Source: Rhea pennata (taxonomy: Eukaryota > Chordata > Aves > Rheiformes > Rheidae). From it: a stretch of 64,000 nucleotides of DNA. The DNA is taken from contig NC_084687.1 in NCBI RefSeq assembly GCF_028389875.1, positions 4,252,157-4,316,156 on the forward strand. The letters run 5' to 3'. Within the stretch, counting starts at the first letter, position 1, and every line of letters begins with the position of its first letter. Of the stretch, positions 27,481 through 39,200 are shown piece after piece. The notes under the pieces were generated by a model. The model did no database searches. It saw nothing but the letters and a program-made list of their open reading frames with translations, and was not told where the DNA came from. Both the position numbers and the translations under genes were made by a program.

Positions 27481-29849
27481 GGAGATCAGAATCATCACTG
27501 CAAAATTTCTTTTTAAGAGTTACTAAGTGTCAGTAACTTACTTTAAGTCATAAGATACGGAAGCATTCAAAGCTTCTAATGTGCCTCTCTCTATGTTCCC
27601 CTCCCCCAGGACCTACTTAGAAAAGATCTGTGAAGAGATGTGAAAGAGTTGGACATCTGGGACACTCCTTCAGCTTTCCAAAGCTTTGACTCCAGCAGGA
27701 TGCAGTATCAACTCATGGAAAACTGGGCCCTGATGGACTACAAATGTATCTACCACACAGCTCTTTGGTGTTCAGGCTTTTGGGGTTTGCTTTTTCTTTC
27801 CCCAAACAAACCTGCACTGCCTCTGCTGATTGGAAAAGAGAAAGTAATATACTGTGTGGTTAAATCCTCAAATTAAATGGATTGCAGTGGACCTACAAGA
27901 AAGAGTGTGGGTCTTGCATACTGGGACAATTGTAGGAAAAAGATCTTAGAGCAAAGCTGCCAGTTAAAAAAAAATGCATTTAAAAAGTGTGCACTTTAAG
28001 AATTAGAGAGAAAGACATCTAAAAGGGGGGAATAAGAGGATTTATTCTGTCATCCCCAAAAAACAGAACTAGAACTTAAATTAAAGCTACCTGGTCTATT
28101 CTAGCGCAGGGGATTATGATGTAATCCATCGAGTAAAACATGTACTTGATTTAAAATACATCAAGTATCTTCTCCCCTTATTCAGAGATGTCTGCAATAT
28201 AAAACTGGGGAAGTAAAATGAGTGAAATAAAATTGGTAGCCACTGCAAAAAAATGTATAGCAGTGTTTATCCCGTTTATCCCTTTTTCTCTATCTGAAGG
28301 AGGTCCTGAATTTAATCTGATAAGCAAGATATCCTGGGACAGCCATACACGAAATATTTCATAGCTGAAGTGCAGTGTGATGAGAAGGGAGAATTAGCAT
28401 ATGCTAAAAAAATATTCAGGAGTGTGTACAAGTGTGGGAGATACCCAGGGAAAGAAAATAGGGGCATACGACTTTGCACAGAAAACAAGACAGACCAAAC
28501 AAAGGTCACAGGGAAGCTCATTAGCTAAGAAAACGAATCAGATGGGTTTGTTCTTTCAATCAGTCTTTAATGTTGGTTTCTGTCTTACTGTTACAAGCTG
28601 AATAGTGCTAGATATACATAAAAAACTGCTGACTGCACTTATCTCTTACCTCAGTCAGCTGCACTAAATTCTGGCATAAACTTTCAAGGCAGAAAAAAAA
28701 ATGAGCTGCAATGGATCACCTTTGTGGAGCCACTGTGGATTTAATTCCTTTGCCACTAGATATAAAAAAAACCCCAAATATAAATAAGTACAAGGACTAA
28801 ATCAATGATGCTCATCCTTGATTAACTTAATACTGAGTAAGACAAATAGGAGCTTGAGGGTTTTTCCCACAATTGTGTATTTGCTACAGCAATTACCTAC
28901 CAAAAAACAAGTTTACAAAGAAATAAAGGATGGTCAACTATCAGGGAAAAAAGTAATACAAAGCTGTTAAAGACATCAACCAGAATTAGCAAAGAAAACA
29001 TACAATACATAATCACCCACAACGCTCAGGCAAAAAAAGAAAAGGCTCCATACATTTAATATTTAGTAAAAAGTAATTATTAGGAAAGCTCTTTTATGAA
29101 AAAAACTTCTCTAACCATTACGTCTCATCTGTTTAGGTTCATTCAGCCTATCTGCAAGTGCCTGGCATTTTTCTGGGCATTCAGTATAAGGGAAATTGAA
29201 AGATTTGTTATTATGGGGTTAGGTGGGGCAGGAGGGAGAAAGGAATAAAGGATAGCAAAATCATATGCCAGTCCTTCAGTACTAGGAGGAAACTTTCCAA
29301 AGAACCAAATGTTTACCAATGGTCTGATGAATTAAGCATGTTACTTACTGAATTGCTTTTGCAATTTGGTAGCATCAGACACCAAACCAGATATAACAGC
29401 TAAACTACAAATGCAGTTAAAAAAATAAGTATGAAAACCAACCTGTTACTTCAGTTACTTCAGCACTACAACCTTTTAAAGCACATCAGAACTTCGTATG
29501 TAAGGACTCTCAGAAAATTGAGTTCTGCAGACTTCAATTATATGCACCTACTAGGCATTTTCCCTACATCTACAGCTTTCTCTTTCAAAACTCAGCTTTC
29601 CTCTAGAATACAGCTACAATAAATACAGGCATTGGTATGATTTTTCACAGGCATTGGTACGGTTTTTCACGACAACTGTGCTCCGATCTGACAGCATAGT
29701 ACTGGAAAGCTATTTACTTAATATGGACAGCATGGTTCTTAGCAAGTACAGTCTCATAAAAAAAAATCTCTATGCCCAGAAAATTAATTTATAATCCTTT
29801 AAAGAACAAAGTATATAACCTGTTTTCTGTATATGAACATTGCAAGAAC
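27481..29849. other. Gap between the converging APOBEC2 and OARD1 genes
   Basis: The region is AT-rich and no coding or RNA gene was recognised. APOBEC2 and OARD1 converge here. It includes a two-copy 22-base tandem repeat at 29626-29669. Further AATAAA-like sites on the plus strand (for example near 28222) could extend the APOBEC2 3' end. Confidence 0.5.
29626..29669. repeat. Two-copy 22-bp tandem duplication
   Basis: Units 29626-29647 and 29648-29669 both begin CAGGCATTGGTA and end TTTTTCA, with two mismatches between them. This is a recent local duplication, probably in OARD1 3' flanking sequence. Confidence 0.85.
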
Positions 29850-29855
29850 TTTATT
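29850..29855 (-). terminator. OARD1: Probable OARD1 poly(A) signal
   Basis: TTTATT on the plus strand is AATAAA on the minus strand, 415 bases past the OARD1 stop. It is the best placed consensus signal seen. Confidence 0.5.
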
Positions 29856-30269
29856 TTAAAGTCACAGGGGCTCCACAGCTCATCATTATGAACCAGAACA
29901 ACAAACCAACAGGTATCAAAGCGCTAGACAGCTCTAATTTCACTCCACATGGGGACCGTCAACTTTAAGCAGAGGCTCCAGTGCATGCAGGTGCAAGATG
30001 GATAACCAGTGACATCTGGTGGATTGCTAGGGCACACCATAAACTCCGAGCGCTCCCACAAGACCCTTGCCTTCTTCACAGCATCTCTTAATACCACATC
30101 CCAAACTAGCTACTCTGGGTTTTGTTTGTCTTTTTAAAGCTACTGCCATTGACAACAAAACAGTGAGCTATGCTCAGAAGAAGGTGCTCAGCATGCAGTT
30201 TCCTCCCCCACCAGTTAAGTTGACACTCCTGAAAGCAAGGGAAATAAGGCTATCTTTACAGTGTTTTGA

Positions 30270-32122
30270 TCACAGAGTGTAAACTGTGATCTTAATATCT
30301 GTGTCTTCAAACACTTCCCCAAGTATTGCTGAAACTTTATTCCAGTCCAGGCGGTCAAGTCCACATCCAATCCTGGAAAATAAGACACCAAAACAGCTAT
30401 CATGAGCTCTTTTGGAGCTTGCTGGAAACAACTAGCCTTTCAAACAGCTACCATTTTTTACATAGCACTAACTCAGTTCACCACAAAACAACACAATGCA
30501 GTTAAAAAGCAGAAATAATCAAGTCTGAATGTTTTGCTACGGTTTAACTCCACTGAAAAATACAAATTTCATTTGCACAATTGAACAGAAGAGTTACATC
30601 AAAGTGAATACTTGGACTCTTACTCGATGGTAGGGAACCACCGCTTCAAACATTCTTCTGCCCTAAAAAACACTGAAATATTTACATGTCAGTATGTAAT
30701 TTTCTTACCTAGGCATGGAAATGTCAGTAACTCCATTGTTGAGACAGTGAGTTTTCATGGCTTCTAAGCTCTTTCGCATATTCTCGTACGTTGGTTTGTG
30801 GGAAACTTTCTTCTTCGTAATCTAAGTACAAACACAGAAGGTCAACCGTGCTTTAGGCACGGTCACTGCAAACCATCTTCTTTTTGAAAAACACATTCCA
30901 CTAAACTCCAAAACTGCAAACTCAGACCTCCTACTGTGAATGGCTACTTGGATAAGAATTAAGTTCCATAGGTTAAAATGGTGTAATTTAGCAGCTAGTT
31001 CTATGAACTAAAAGTCTAAATACACATACACAAGTCAGTTTGGCTTCTTACAGCTAGAGAGATTTAATGCACTTCCCACCTTTTATTTAGAATGTCTACA
31101 AACCCCTCCCCCCCAACTATTACAGCCCTCACCATCACATCTAATATAGCTCAGTCACAAGAAAGTACCTGAGCTACCCGCAGCTCTTACCAGGTAGTAT
31201 ATATATCGGTCATCTCTCTGGAGAACTGCCACCTCCCCAGTTTTCTTCTCTAAAGTGAAGAACAAGGAGATTTTTAAAAACAATTAGAATCCAATAGCTA
31301 ATCTCACTCATACCCCAAGTAGCTTAGAATACTTTTATTGGTGGAAATCAAGGTTTGCCCATCAACTCCTGCATGGGCATCATGTGCATCACTCACGTTG
31401 ATCTAACAGCTCTTGTACACCTCCGAACTTCTTCTTAAAAAGAACAGCTATGCCTGCACCCATGCGACAGTCCTCGCTGATGCAATGAGCCAATGAGTCC
31501 GTCTGGGGGCATGAGAAAAGGTCCCCCTTAACACACTTGATCTGAAAAGCAACACAAACACCAGGATAAATCAAAAAAAAAAAAATCCACAAGTGTAAAT
31601 TCAGGTAAGAAAACACTTGGTATTAGGCAAGACTGTACAATAAGGACTGCAAGGCACCAAGATTAAAATAACTTACAAGTAAATGAGTTAGTATGGATTA
31701 TCAACCCAATTTCTTTTCTACAAGATCAGTTATGAGTATCACAGGCCACCTACTCAGTTTACTTTACAAAATCAAGGCTGAATAAGGAAAAAAATCACAC
31801 AGTACAGAGTTTAACTACTTTAGTGCACACCTTCAGCATACTTTTAATGCATCAATGTCCAATACCCCCAAATATTTACTTAAGCAGGTAAGCTCTGTGC
31901 TGATATACAAGACCTGCATCACTGATGCAAGCACAAAAGCACTGGAAAGCTGACAATAATTACTTTAATATCAGTCTCCTTCCCCACAAAAGCAACATGG
32001 TACAACTGCCCTGTTATTAGGGGGACAAGGTCTCTTTCCAAAGAGAGACATCACAGCTGTAGCCCACATAACCCATTTTTACGCACTCTCTCCCCCTGAT
32101 CCTTGAAGAACTGGGTGGCCAT
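30270..32122 (-). CDS. OARD1: ADP-ribose glycohydrolase OARD1 (TARG1), complete
   Basis: Macrodomain enzyme that removes terminal ADP-ribose from glutamate on proteins and deacylates O-acyl-ADP-ribose. Minus-strand coding exons in order are 32122-32087, 31541-31397, 31249-31191, 30821-30709 and 30372-30270 (stop TGA), with phases 0, 1, 0, 2. They join to 151 aa, one shorter than human. The first exon encodes [12 protein letters not shown]. The catalytic pair known from human (Lys84, Asp125) is present as Lys83 in ITKKK and Asp124 in GCGLDRL. Other landmarks are [32 protein letters not shown] and the C-terminal DIKITVYTL. All junctions are GT-AG; the first donor is the weak GTGCGT. The upstream acceptor (exon from 32154) implies a non-coding first exon in the CpG island. 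NFYA is divergently placed on the other side of the island. Confidence 0.97.
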
Positions 32123-32984
32123 GGTAACGTGGGCTATGGTGAAGACTTCTTCTGCTGAAAAGATGACAGAAAGAGTTATTAGGAACCTTGAACTGGCAAT
32201 AAGCTAGTGTGACAGAAGGTGCAAGGATGGGATTGCCTCAGCAATCTCAATAGCACATGTGGGGCAGGAAAAGCAGCCCCTGGGAATGAAGAAAGGAGGC
32301 CAGCTTCCCTGCTGCAGCCCCACAGCTCCAGCCCACTGAGGTACAAGGCAGGCCCCACCTTGGGGGTATCATAGCAACTAGCACCCACAGGCCTTGCACC
32401 TTCCTTCAAGCCACCCCTATCTCCTCAGGAAGCCCTTCAGCGGGCCAGACCTGCAGGCACAGCGCGAAGAAGGAGCTGCCGGGCCGGGCCTTGCGCCACG
32501 AAGAGCCTCCCCAAGCCTCCCCACATAAGGCAACCCAATCCTTCCTCTCCACTGGGGCAGACTCATCGTCACATAAAAATGGCCGCCCCTGCCCGCTTGT
32601 CTCTCTAGGCAGACTGGAGGAACGCCCTCTCTATGATGCTCACCGAGAACATTCTGAAGGCCAACGCACCCGCCCCCAAGCGCATGCGCAGAACAAGCGG
32701 GGGCGGAGCTTAGGGAGAAAAGAGGACCGGCGCGGCAGCCGGCGCGTGCGCGTTGCTGGCCGCAGCGGCCTGACGGGGCGCGCGCGCTCCCCTCGGCGCA
32801 GGCGCAGTAGCCACGGCTGGTTCGGGCGCGGGTGGGCGGCGCCTTATACGAAGGGCCGCGGCGAGAGAGGCGGGGCGATGCGGCGCGGGCGCCTCAGTGC
32901 GCCTGTGCCGCGCGCGCACGCCCCCCCCCCTGCCTTTGTTCGGGGTTGGGCGCCATTTTGCGCGGCGGCTGAGTGGAGGCGCTG

Positions 32985-33107
32985 ATTGGGTTTCGGGGGC
33001 CGGTAGCGGAGCCAATCAGCGCGGGACCCGAACCGGGGGAGCGAGGCACGGTGAGTGCGAGCAGCCAATATGGAGCCCCCGAGCGCCGGCCCCAGCGCCG
33101 GGATTGG
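32985..33107. promoter_or_regulatory. NFYA: Cluster of four CCAAT boxes (NF-Y sites)
   Basis: ATTGG at 32985-32989, CCAAT at 33012-33016, CCAAT at 33065-33069 and ATTGG at 33103-33107. Each matches the NF-Y pentamer, and the flanks fit well: the first reads CTGATTGGG and the second AGCCAATCAG. Spacings are 27, 53 and 38 bases. They flank the likely NFYA non-coding exon 1. Confidence 0.75.
32990..33050 (+). other. NFYA: Candidate NFYA non-coding exon 1 (3' end at 33050)
   Basis: A consensus donor GTGAGT follows CACG at 33051 in the CpG island, in the right orientation to splice to the NFYA coding exon acceptor at 36177-36178. The 5' limit given is a guess; only the donor is visible. Confidence 0.5.
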
Positions 33108-33701
33108 CGGGGCCGAGTGACCAGTCAGGAGGCCGCTCGCAGGGCCGGGGCCGGCCGGCCGGGCGCCGGGGGAGGCGAGGGGCCGGGGCCCGGCTCCTGC
33201 GGGGGGGCGAACCGGGAGGAGAGGGGCCGGGGGGCGCCGGGCCGCGGGAGGAGACGGGCCTGGGCCAGGGGCCGGGCGAGCGTAGCGGGCGGCGCGGGCG
33301 CGGGGCCGAGGGCGGCAGCCGTGGAGGGGAAGGCGCGGGCTGCGGCGGCCCGGGCCGCTGAGGGGAGGTGCGCGGCGGCGGGGCCCGGCCTTGCCCGTGC
33401 GGGACCGCTGGGACGGGAGCCGGCAGGGCCCCGCCCTCGAGCGGCCGGGAGGGGGGAGAGGGGCGGGCGAGCTTCCCGCCGGCCCCGCTGACAGATGGGC
33501 CGCGGGCGGCCCGCGCTGCCCCTCCTCCTCCTCCCCCCCCCCTTCCCTGCCGCGGGCGGGCGGGAGCCGCCAGCCGGACGCCGAGGGCAGGTCGCCGCCT
33601 CCGCCGGGCAGCGCCCCCCGGGTGCCCGCTCGTCGCGAAGGGCACCTGGACGCCAAATGCCGCCGGCAGCGCGCTCCCGGCACGGGAGAAACCGCCTCTT
33701 C

Positions 33702-33726
33702 GGGGGGCGGGGGGGGGGGGGGGGGG
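33702..33726 (+). repeat. G-run with quadruplex potential
   Basis: Six Gs, a C, then an unbroken run of Gs to 33726. It lies in the transcribed strand context of NFYA intron 1, shortly after the CpG-island core. Run length may be unreliable in sequencing. Confidence 0.8.
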
Positions 33727-33840
33727 ACTGAGGGGCGTCCGCGTCACCTCTGTGCCCCTCGGCGGGGCACTGCCTTGTCCACCCCTGCGTGGCCTCTGCC
33801 CGCAGCGGAAATCCTCGTCTGTGACTCTGCAGTAAAATAA

Positions 33841-35340
33841 AAACGTCCCCGAGCGATATCCCTGACTTGCGAGTTTGATAAGGAGGTCAGGAACAGAACG
33901 CGGAGACGTCGTGCTGTCTTCTGTGCAGCAGCAGGAGATAAAGCTGTGGCCTGTGCTCTTGGTTAGGTGGAACCGCGTCCCTGGCTTTGTGCGAGTGCCC
34001 TGTCCTTTGAGGACAGCGATCGCAGGGGCAGGCTCGCAGGGTCTGCCCTAGAAACTTGTGCCACTTAGTGATGTTGCTTCAGGGTGTGACATAGTTTAAA
34101 ATGATGCTTTCGTGCTAACTCGAGCTCTGGCACAGATTATCGCACGAGTACTGTCTCAGGAGAACTTAGCCGTGTAGGGAGCTGTTGGTGTAGTTGCTGT
34201 TAGGATGCCATATAAATGAATATATACGTATACATACACACATACATACATACATGTATATATGCTGATAAAACTAGAGCACTAAGTCCTGCCCAGTCCG
34301 GACAAGGGCCTGTCGTTAAGCGCGTGGGGGGAGCTCTCTAGTAAGATGGGAGGGGCATGCCGTCACTGGAGTACATCGCTGATCTTTAAAATTTAACTTT
34401 GATAGAGCAACACTGACTCTGTTTCAAGGAAGAGAACAAAATGTAATCCTGTGGAGGGCTGTGATCCAGCACATGTAAAATCTTCCATTTGTGGTTGTGA
34501 TTACCTACAACTCTTCAGAGTTAGGATTGTAATGCTATGAGTATTTTAAATAAACAAGACAGGCGCTTGATGTGGGGGTCTGAGAAGAAGTATTCCCGAG
34601 TATAAGTAGGTCTGCACTTAATTATTGGTTGTGGTGCTAGGAAAACCAGAGAACTTGTGGCTAAAATAATTTAGTGGCATCCTGTAGTTGCTATTGGAAT
34701 GCTTCCATAAAGAATGAAGTGTGGGAGCAGTTTTCTGACCGGCCAGCAGACTTCTAGGGAAGAGATAAGTATGCTGTGCTCAATGAAAACCCTGACGGGC
34801 AGAATCAACTTCAGAAAGAATATTTATCTCCTGTTATTTGGGCAGGCTGTGGAAAACTATTGCTAACGGGTCAAAGATAGGGTTAAAATTGCAGGAAAAC
34901 ATAGCACTTTTTTTTTCCTGTGACTTAGATTATTTTTGCAGTTTCCAGCATTAGTACTGTTACATTTCAATTCTGAGCAAAATATCTGATAGGAATTGAG
35001 GAGGTTTACATTATTATGGCTATTATGTATCCTATAATACACTTGCTTCTGATCTGTCCTGATACGTATTGGTTAGTCTTTGGTGGATAAACAATATTTT
35101 GTGTTAATGTACAAGAAATCAACAAAATGTAAAGACACAGTGTTTTCTTACGTCCTAGTGAGGAATAGCTCAATTAAAAAAAGAAATGTTCTTAAGATGA
35201 ATGCAAGACTTAAGTACAATGGATATTTTAAAATTAAAGACTAGGAAGTATGAGAGGTGTCTTTACAGTAGTAGCCACAAAACCTTTACAGTTAGTGGGA
35301 GTTGTGACTAAATGTTATATGCATTTCTTTGAATGCTGAA

Positions 35341-35372
<32 letters not shown>

Positions 35373-36178
35373 AACTGCTTTAAACATCGAAGATGAAGGT
35401 CATAGACTGCTTTTTCATTAGTGAAACAGGTACTTTTTCAGTTATAGCATAAATCAAATTCCTCATTAAAAGTAATGATAAGAATTCTTCCTTTGTTGAT
35501 CAGTTAAGAGGAGAAGAAATGTGGGGAAGAAAGAGGTAATGGAACTAAGTATTTCAATTCAGCAGTGTATTCTTCATATGTCTAGGCTAGGGTCCAAGAA
35601 AGGCGAGGTAGTAAAAGGGTGGAAGCAATAAGTCTGCTGGCTATTTTCAAAATACACAAAAGTGGGAGGAGAAGAGAGAGACATGAGGAAGGAGTGCTGC
35701 ATAGCTGAGAAGGAGAGACTATTTCACTTAACCTTGTTGAATTCCTGAAAGAAAGTTTGGTTTTACATTTAAACTTAATATGTTGTGAGCTTTTCAGAGG
35801 ACCGCTCCCAATCACAGCAGGCAGCTGCCCATAGCCCAGAGTGTGCGCACTCAAGAGATAAAACAGACATAGAGTAGAAAGAGGTTCATAGCTACTATTT
35901 GATTTGCTGCAGATTACTGGCAGAACTGAGACTGAGGTCCTTTCTGATTCTCAGTCAAGTTATGTGTTACCCAAATTAAAATATCTGTTACTAAATGAAA
36001 ATAAGGTGGTGTTATGAAAGAGGTAGGTCCTTGATTAAACGGCAGTTCTTACTGTGTGGTTTGACCAAGGCATGTCATCTCAATGCCAGTAGATGGTTTG
36101 CTTTTCAGTTACTGTAAGATAATACTAATCTTGAAACCTTGGGAAAATAATCACATGCTTTTTTTCTTCTCTTGCCAG
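33841..36178 (+). other. NFYA: Remainder of NFYA intron 1
   Basis: No exon was recognised. The stretch contains an AT/ATAC/ACAT microsatellite around 34214-34265 and a 27-base T run at 35346-35372. Confidence 0.6.
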
Positions 36179-36225
36179 ATACACAGACGGAGGTGTACCA
36201 AGTACAGTGTTGGAACTGAAGAGAC

Positions 36226-39200
36226 ATGGAACAGTACACAGCAAATAGTAACAGCTCTACAGAGCAGATTGTTGTGCAGGCTGGACAGATTCAGCAACAG
36301 GTATGGAAAGTTATCATAAAGGGTGAGCTGGTACTCCCAGTGTTTCGCTATAGACCTTTTTGTACTTTTTTTTTTTTCTCTAATGCGTTCCACAGAGCCA
36401 GCAGGATGCTTCATGATGCTGTCTGGATGCATGTTTACCTAACTTCTGTCACTTAATCAGTGGGTCTTGTTTTGTCAATGAAATCTGAGTAAATGTGTTT
36501 TTAATCTAAATTAATAAAATTATAGTTTGTAAGTTACCAAGTTTTGGTGGAGTAGGGACTTAAACTGGTAGTGACATGAGGAAAATAAGAAATCCTTCTT
36601 GAAAATGGAGGGAACAGAATATTAATCTGAATAGTTGGTTGTCCACAAGGAATAATGTACATTCCTCCCTAAAAATTAAAGTAAATTTTGTCCAAGCAAA
36701 TAGAGGCTTTCTCCAGCTTTCACAAAACAAGTATTTATTGAAATCCTATTACTAGAGATGAATCAGAATGAACATACATCATTGGAATTGCAACAAAACA
36801 ACTTTAGATGCATGCCTTCTAAAAGAGGTTTTTAGTTCACATGTTACACTGTGCAGACAAGTACAGCTGCTTTTATGTAAAGGACTTGAATATTTTTGTT
36901 GATATTGTTTCACCCATTCGTGTATTTGGTATTTTCAGATGAGTTGTCTGGTGGCTGAATTTTGGTTTGTTGCATCTGATGTTTGTTTTAGTTCAGGACA
37001 AGAGGATTTTCTTTGCTTAAACCATGCAAATGAATGACACACTGTGGATTATATTTGTAGTAAGATACTATGCTTGCTTTGTTGTCAGTCTGTTTGATGG
37101 GAACAGACCAGGACCAGCATTCTTCTCCAGCTGAATTTAGTGGAAGTTAACTCTTGCAGGAAGAACAAGATTATAGTTGAGGTTAAAAAAATTACAAATT
37201 AAGAATTGTCAAAGATTGTGCTACTACTTTCAGCGGGTGACCAAATATACTTGATTTTATTGATATTTTTTAAGTAGAGGGGAGCTAAAAACATATCTTG
37301 ACTTGTTTTAGTATGTGTTCTCACTTTGTGTTGTACTGTAGGAGAAACTTTTGAATCAGCCAATTCTAGTACAGCTTTTAGAAATGTCCTTCATCTCCCA
37401 AAATGCTAACGCAGTTAACACAGATTATTTTGGTACTCTTACTAAAGAGGCTAAAGATAGACTAGGCTTTCATATTTAACTGCTCTTTCAAATTCTCAAG
37501 ATTGTCCTTCAAGGTCAGTGGTGGAATATTTTGATGTGGGGGTGACATAGATGAAGTTTAGTCCGTAGTTATCTGTACTGCTGTTCAGCACATAAAGGAA
37601 TTTATGGCCTTCATTATGACTAACAGATCAGACAGAAATCTGGAACCCCTTCACAATAAGAAGCTCAAGCAGAAAAGTAGTATTGTAAAACTGTAAAGCA
37701 AAGATTTAAAATTCTGAAAAATAATCTATCGTGTTCTCTGTAGCTAATTTTTTGTTGAGGGTTGTGGAAGCTGTCAGTATGCATATGCAGTTTTGCTGCT
37801 ATTCCATTCTTAGGTTTGCTAAACATATTCACATACCTTATGTTCCAAGTGCAGCATGTATGAATTTTAAATTCATCCTTTTCCAGCAAAGTGTGGTTGT
37901 CTCTTGTCAGAGCTGTGCATTTCCATGTTTCAAGCTATTCCTGTTCCTATTCCCAGCAGCAGGGTGGTGTCACTGCTGTCCAGTTGCAGACTGAGGCCCA
38001 GGTGGCATCCGCCTCAGGCCAGCAAGTCCAGACCCTCCAGGTAGTGGTGATCTCTCTAATTGTGTTTGTGAGCACTGCATGACTCCCCCCATCACCACAT
38101 ATCTAATGCTGTGTTTTTACCAGAGTTTGAAACAGGGACAGGAAAATTTGTGGCCAACAGCAGCTATGCTTTGCTGCTAGCTGGTCATGAAGAACAGGTT
38201 ACAGCTTTTCGTTGGCTCGCAAGTGGACACTAGAAACCCTAATGCATTCATGAATTTCTGCTGCTGTAATTATGAAAGAGAATAGTGATTAAAATGGAAC
38301 TCAAACTCAAAAAGAAGTAACCTATTGCAGTCCAGACAGATAAGAGATACAACCCACAGACTTTTGTACAATTTCAACAATAAGAGGTTTCTGATATCCA
38401 AAGTGATAGGATTTTTCTATCTACACTGCATGGAAAGAAGCCAGAAAAGCAGTGGGTAACCACCAGCCTGAAGAGTGAAACTTCTTCATCTGTAATTAGA
38501 AAAGGCAACTGAGGACCTTACTAGATCCTGTGGGATTGAGATACCTGATTTCCTTCATACATTTGGGCAACACAGGAAAATCCAGGAGAGTCATTTATCA
38601 TAACAGTAAATATGTCACAAACTGGAAAGAAATGCAAGATTATTTCAAACCCTGATTTGTTTTAATATGAAGTATTGTCTCTTGCAAACTTCATCTCATT
38701 AGCTCCTGTAGGAGGCTTTTAAAAGGAGTTGATAACCCTGGATAGTTGTAGCAATTTTATTTGTTTATTTGCTTTTTAAACTCTTCAGAAGAAGGAAGTT
38801 CTGAGAGGCTAGAATGGTATTGCCAGATGTGAAATTGAACACAGCATTTTTTATGTTCAGAGTTAAAATAGAAAAAGCTGTCTGACTTGGATTGCTTGGG
38901 GCTCTGTGGCCTCTTAGTCCCATACTGCGATGTTTGCTTTCTTTCTTTTTTTTTTTTTTTTTCTTGCTTGCTCTAATATATTAACAAGAATCCTGGAATT
39001 TATCATTTTTCTTTCTACTTATTGGATATTGTACTGCTGACTGTGCTTCTCTGTGGCTGATATGAGCATGCTTACATCTCTCTACTTGTGTTGTAACTCA
39101 AAACAAGTACTACCGATTATGTTAGTGACGGAACCAAACAGTCTCGCAGGAGCATTCGATGACCTGTAAAGACAGAATATTCTATGCAGGGCCTTGATTA

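Larger units (their letters stand above)
32460..33840. promoter_or_regulatory. CpG island, divergent OARD1/NFYA promoter
   Basis: About 1.4 kb of very GC- and CpG-rich sequence separates OARD1 (minus) from NFYA (plus), the classic form of a bidirectional housekeeping promoter. Motifs seen are an NRF1-type palindrome GCGCATGCGC (32680-32689), a second NRF1-like GCGCAGGCGCA (32796-32806), a YY1-like CGCCATTTTG (32951-32960) and four CCAAT boxes at 32985-33107. No TATA box stands out. A probable OARD1 non-coding exon donor on the minus strand (GTGAGC) is at 32643-32642. Long open frames on both strands here are a by-product of GC content. Confidence 0.9.

Noticed and set aside
32844-33835. Long open frames on both strands (up to 279 codons) in the CpG island
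   Set aside because: Pro/Arg/Gly/Ala-rich composition in several overlapping frames is what GC-rich promoter DNA gives by chance. No domain or splice support.
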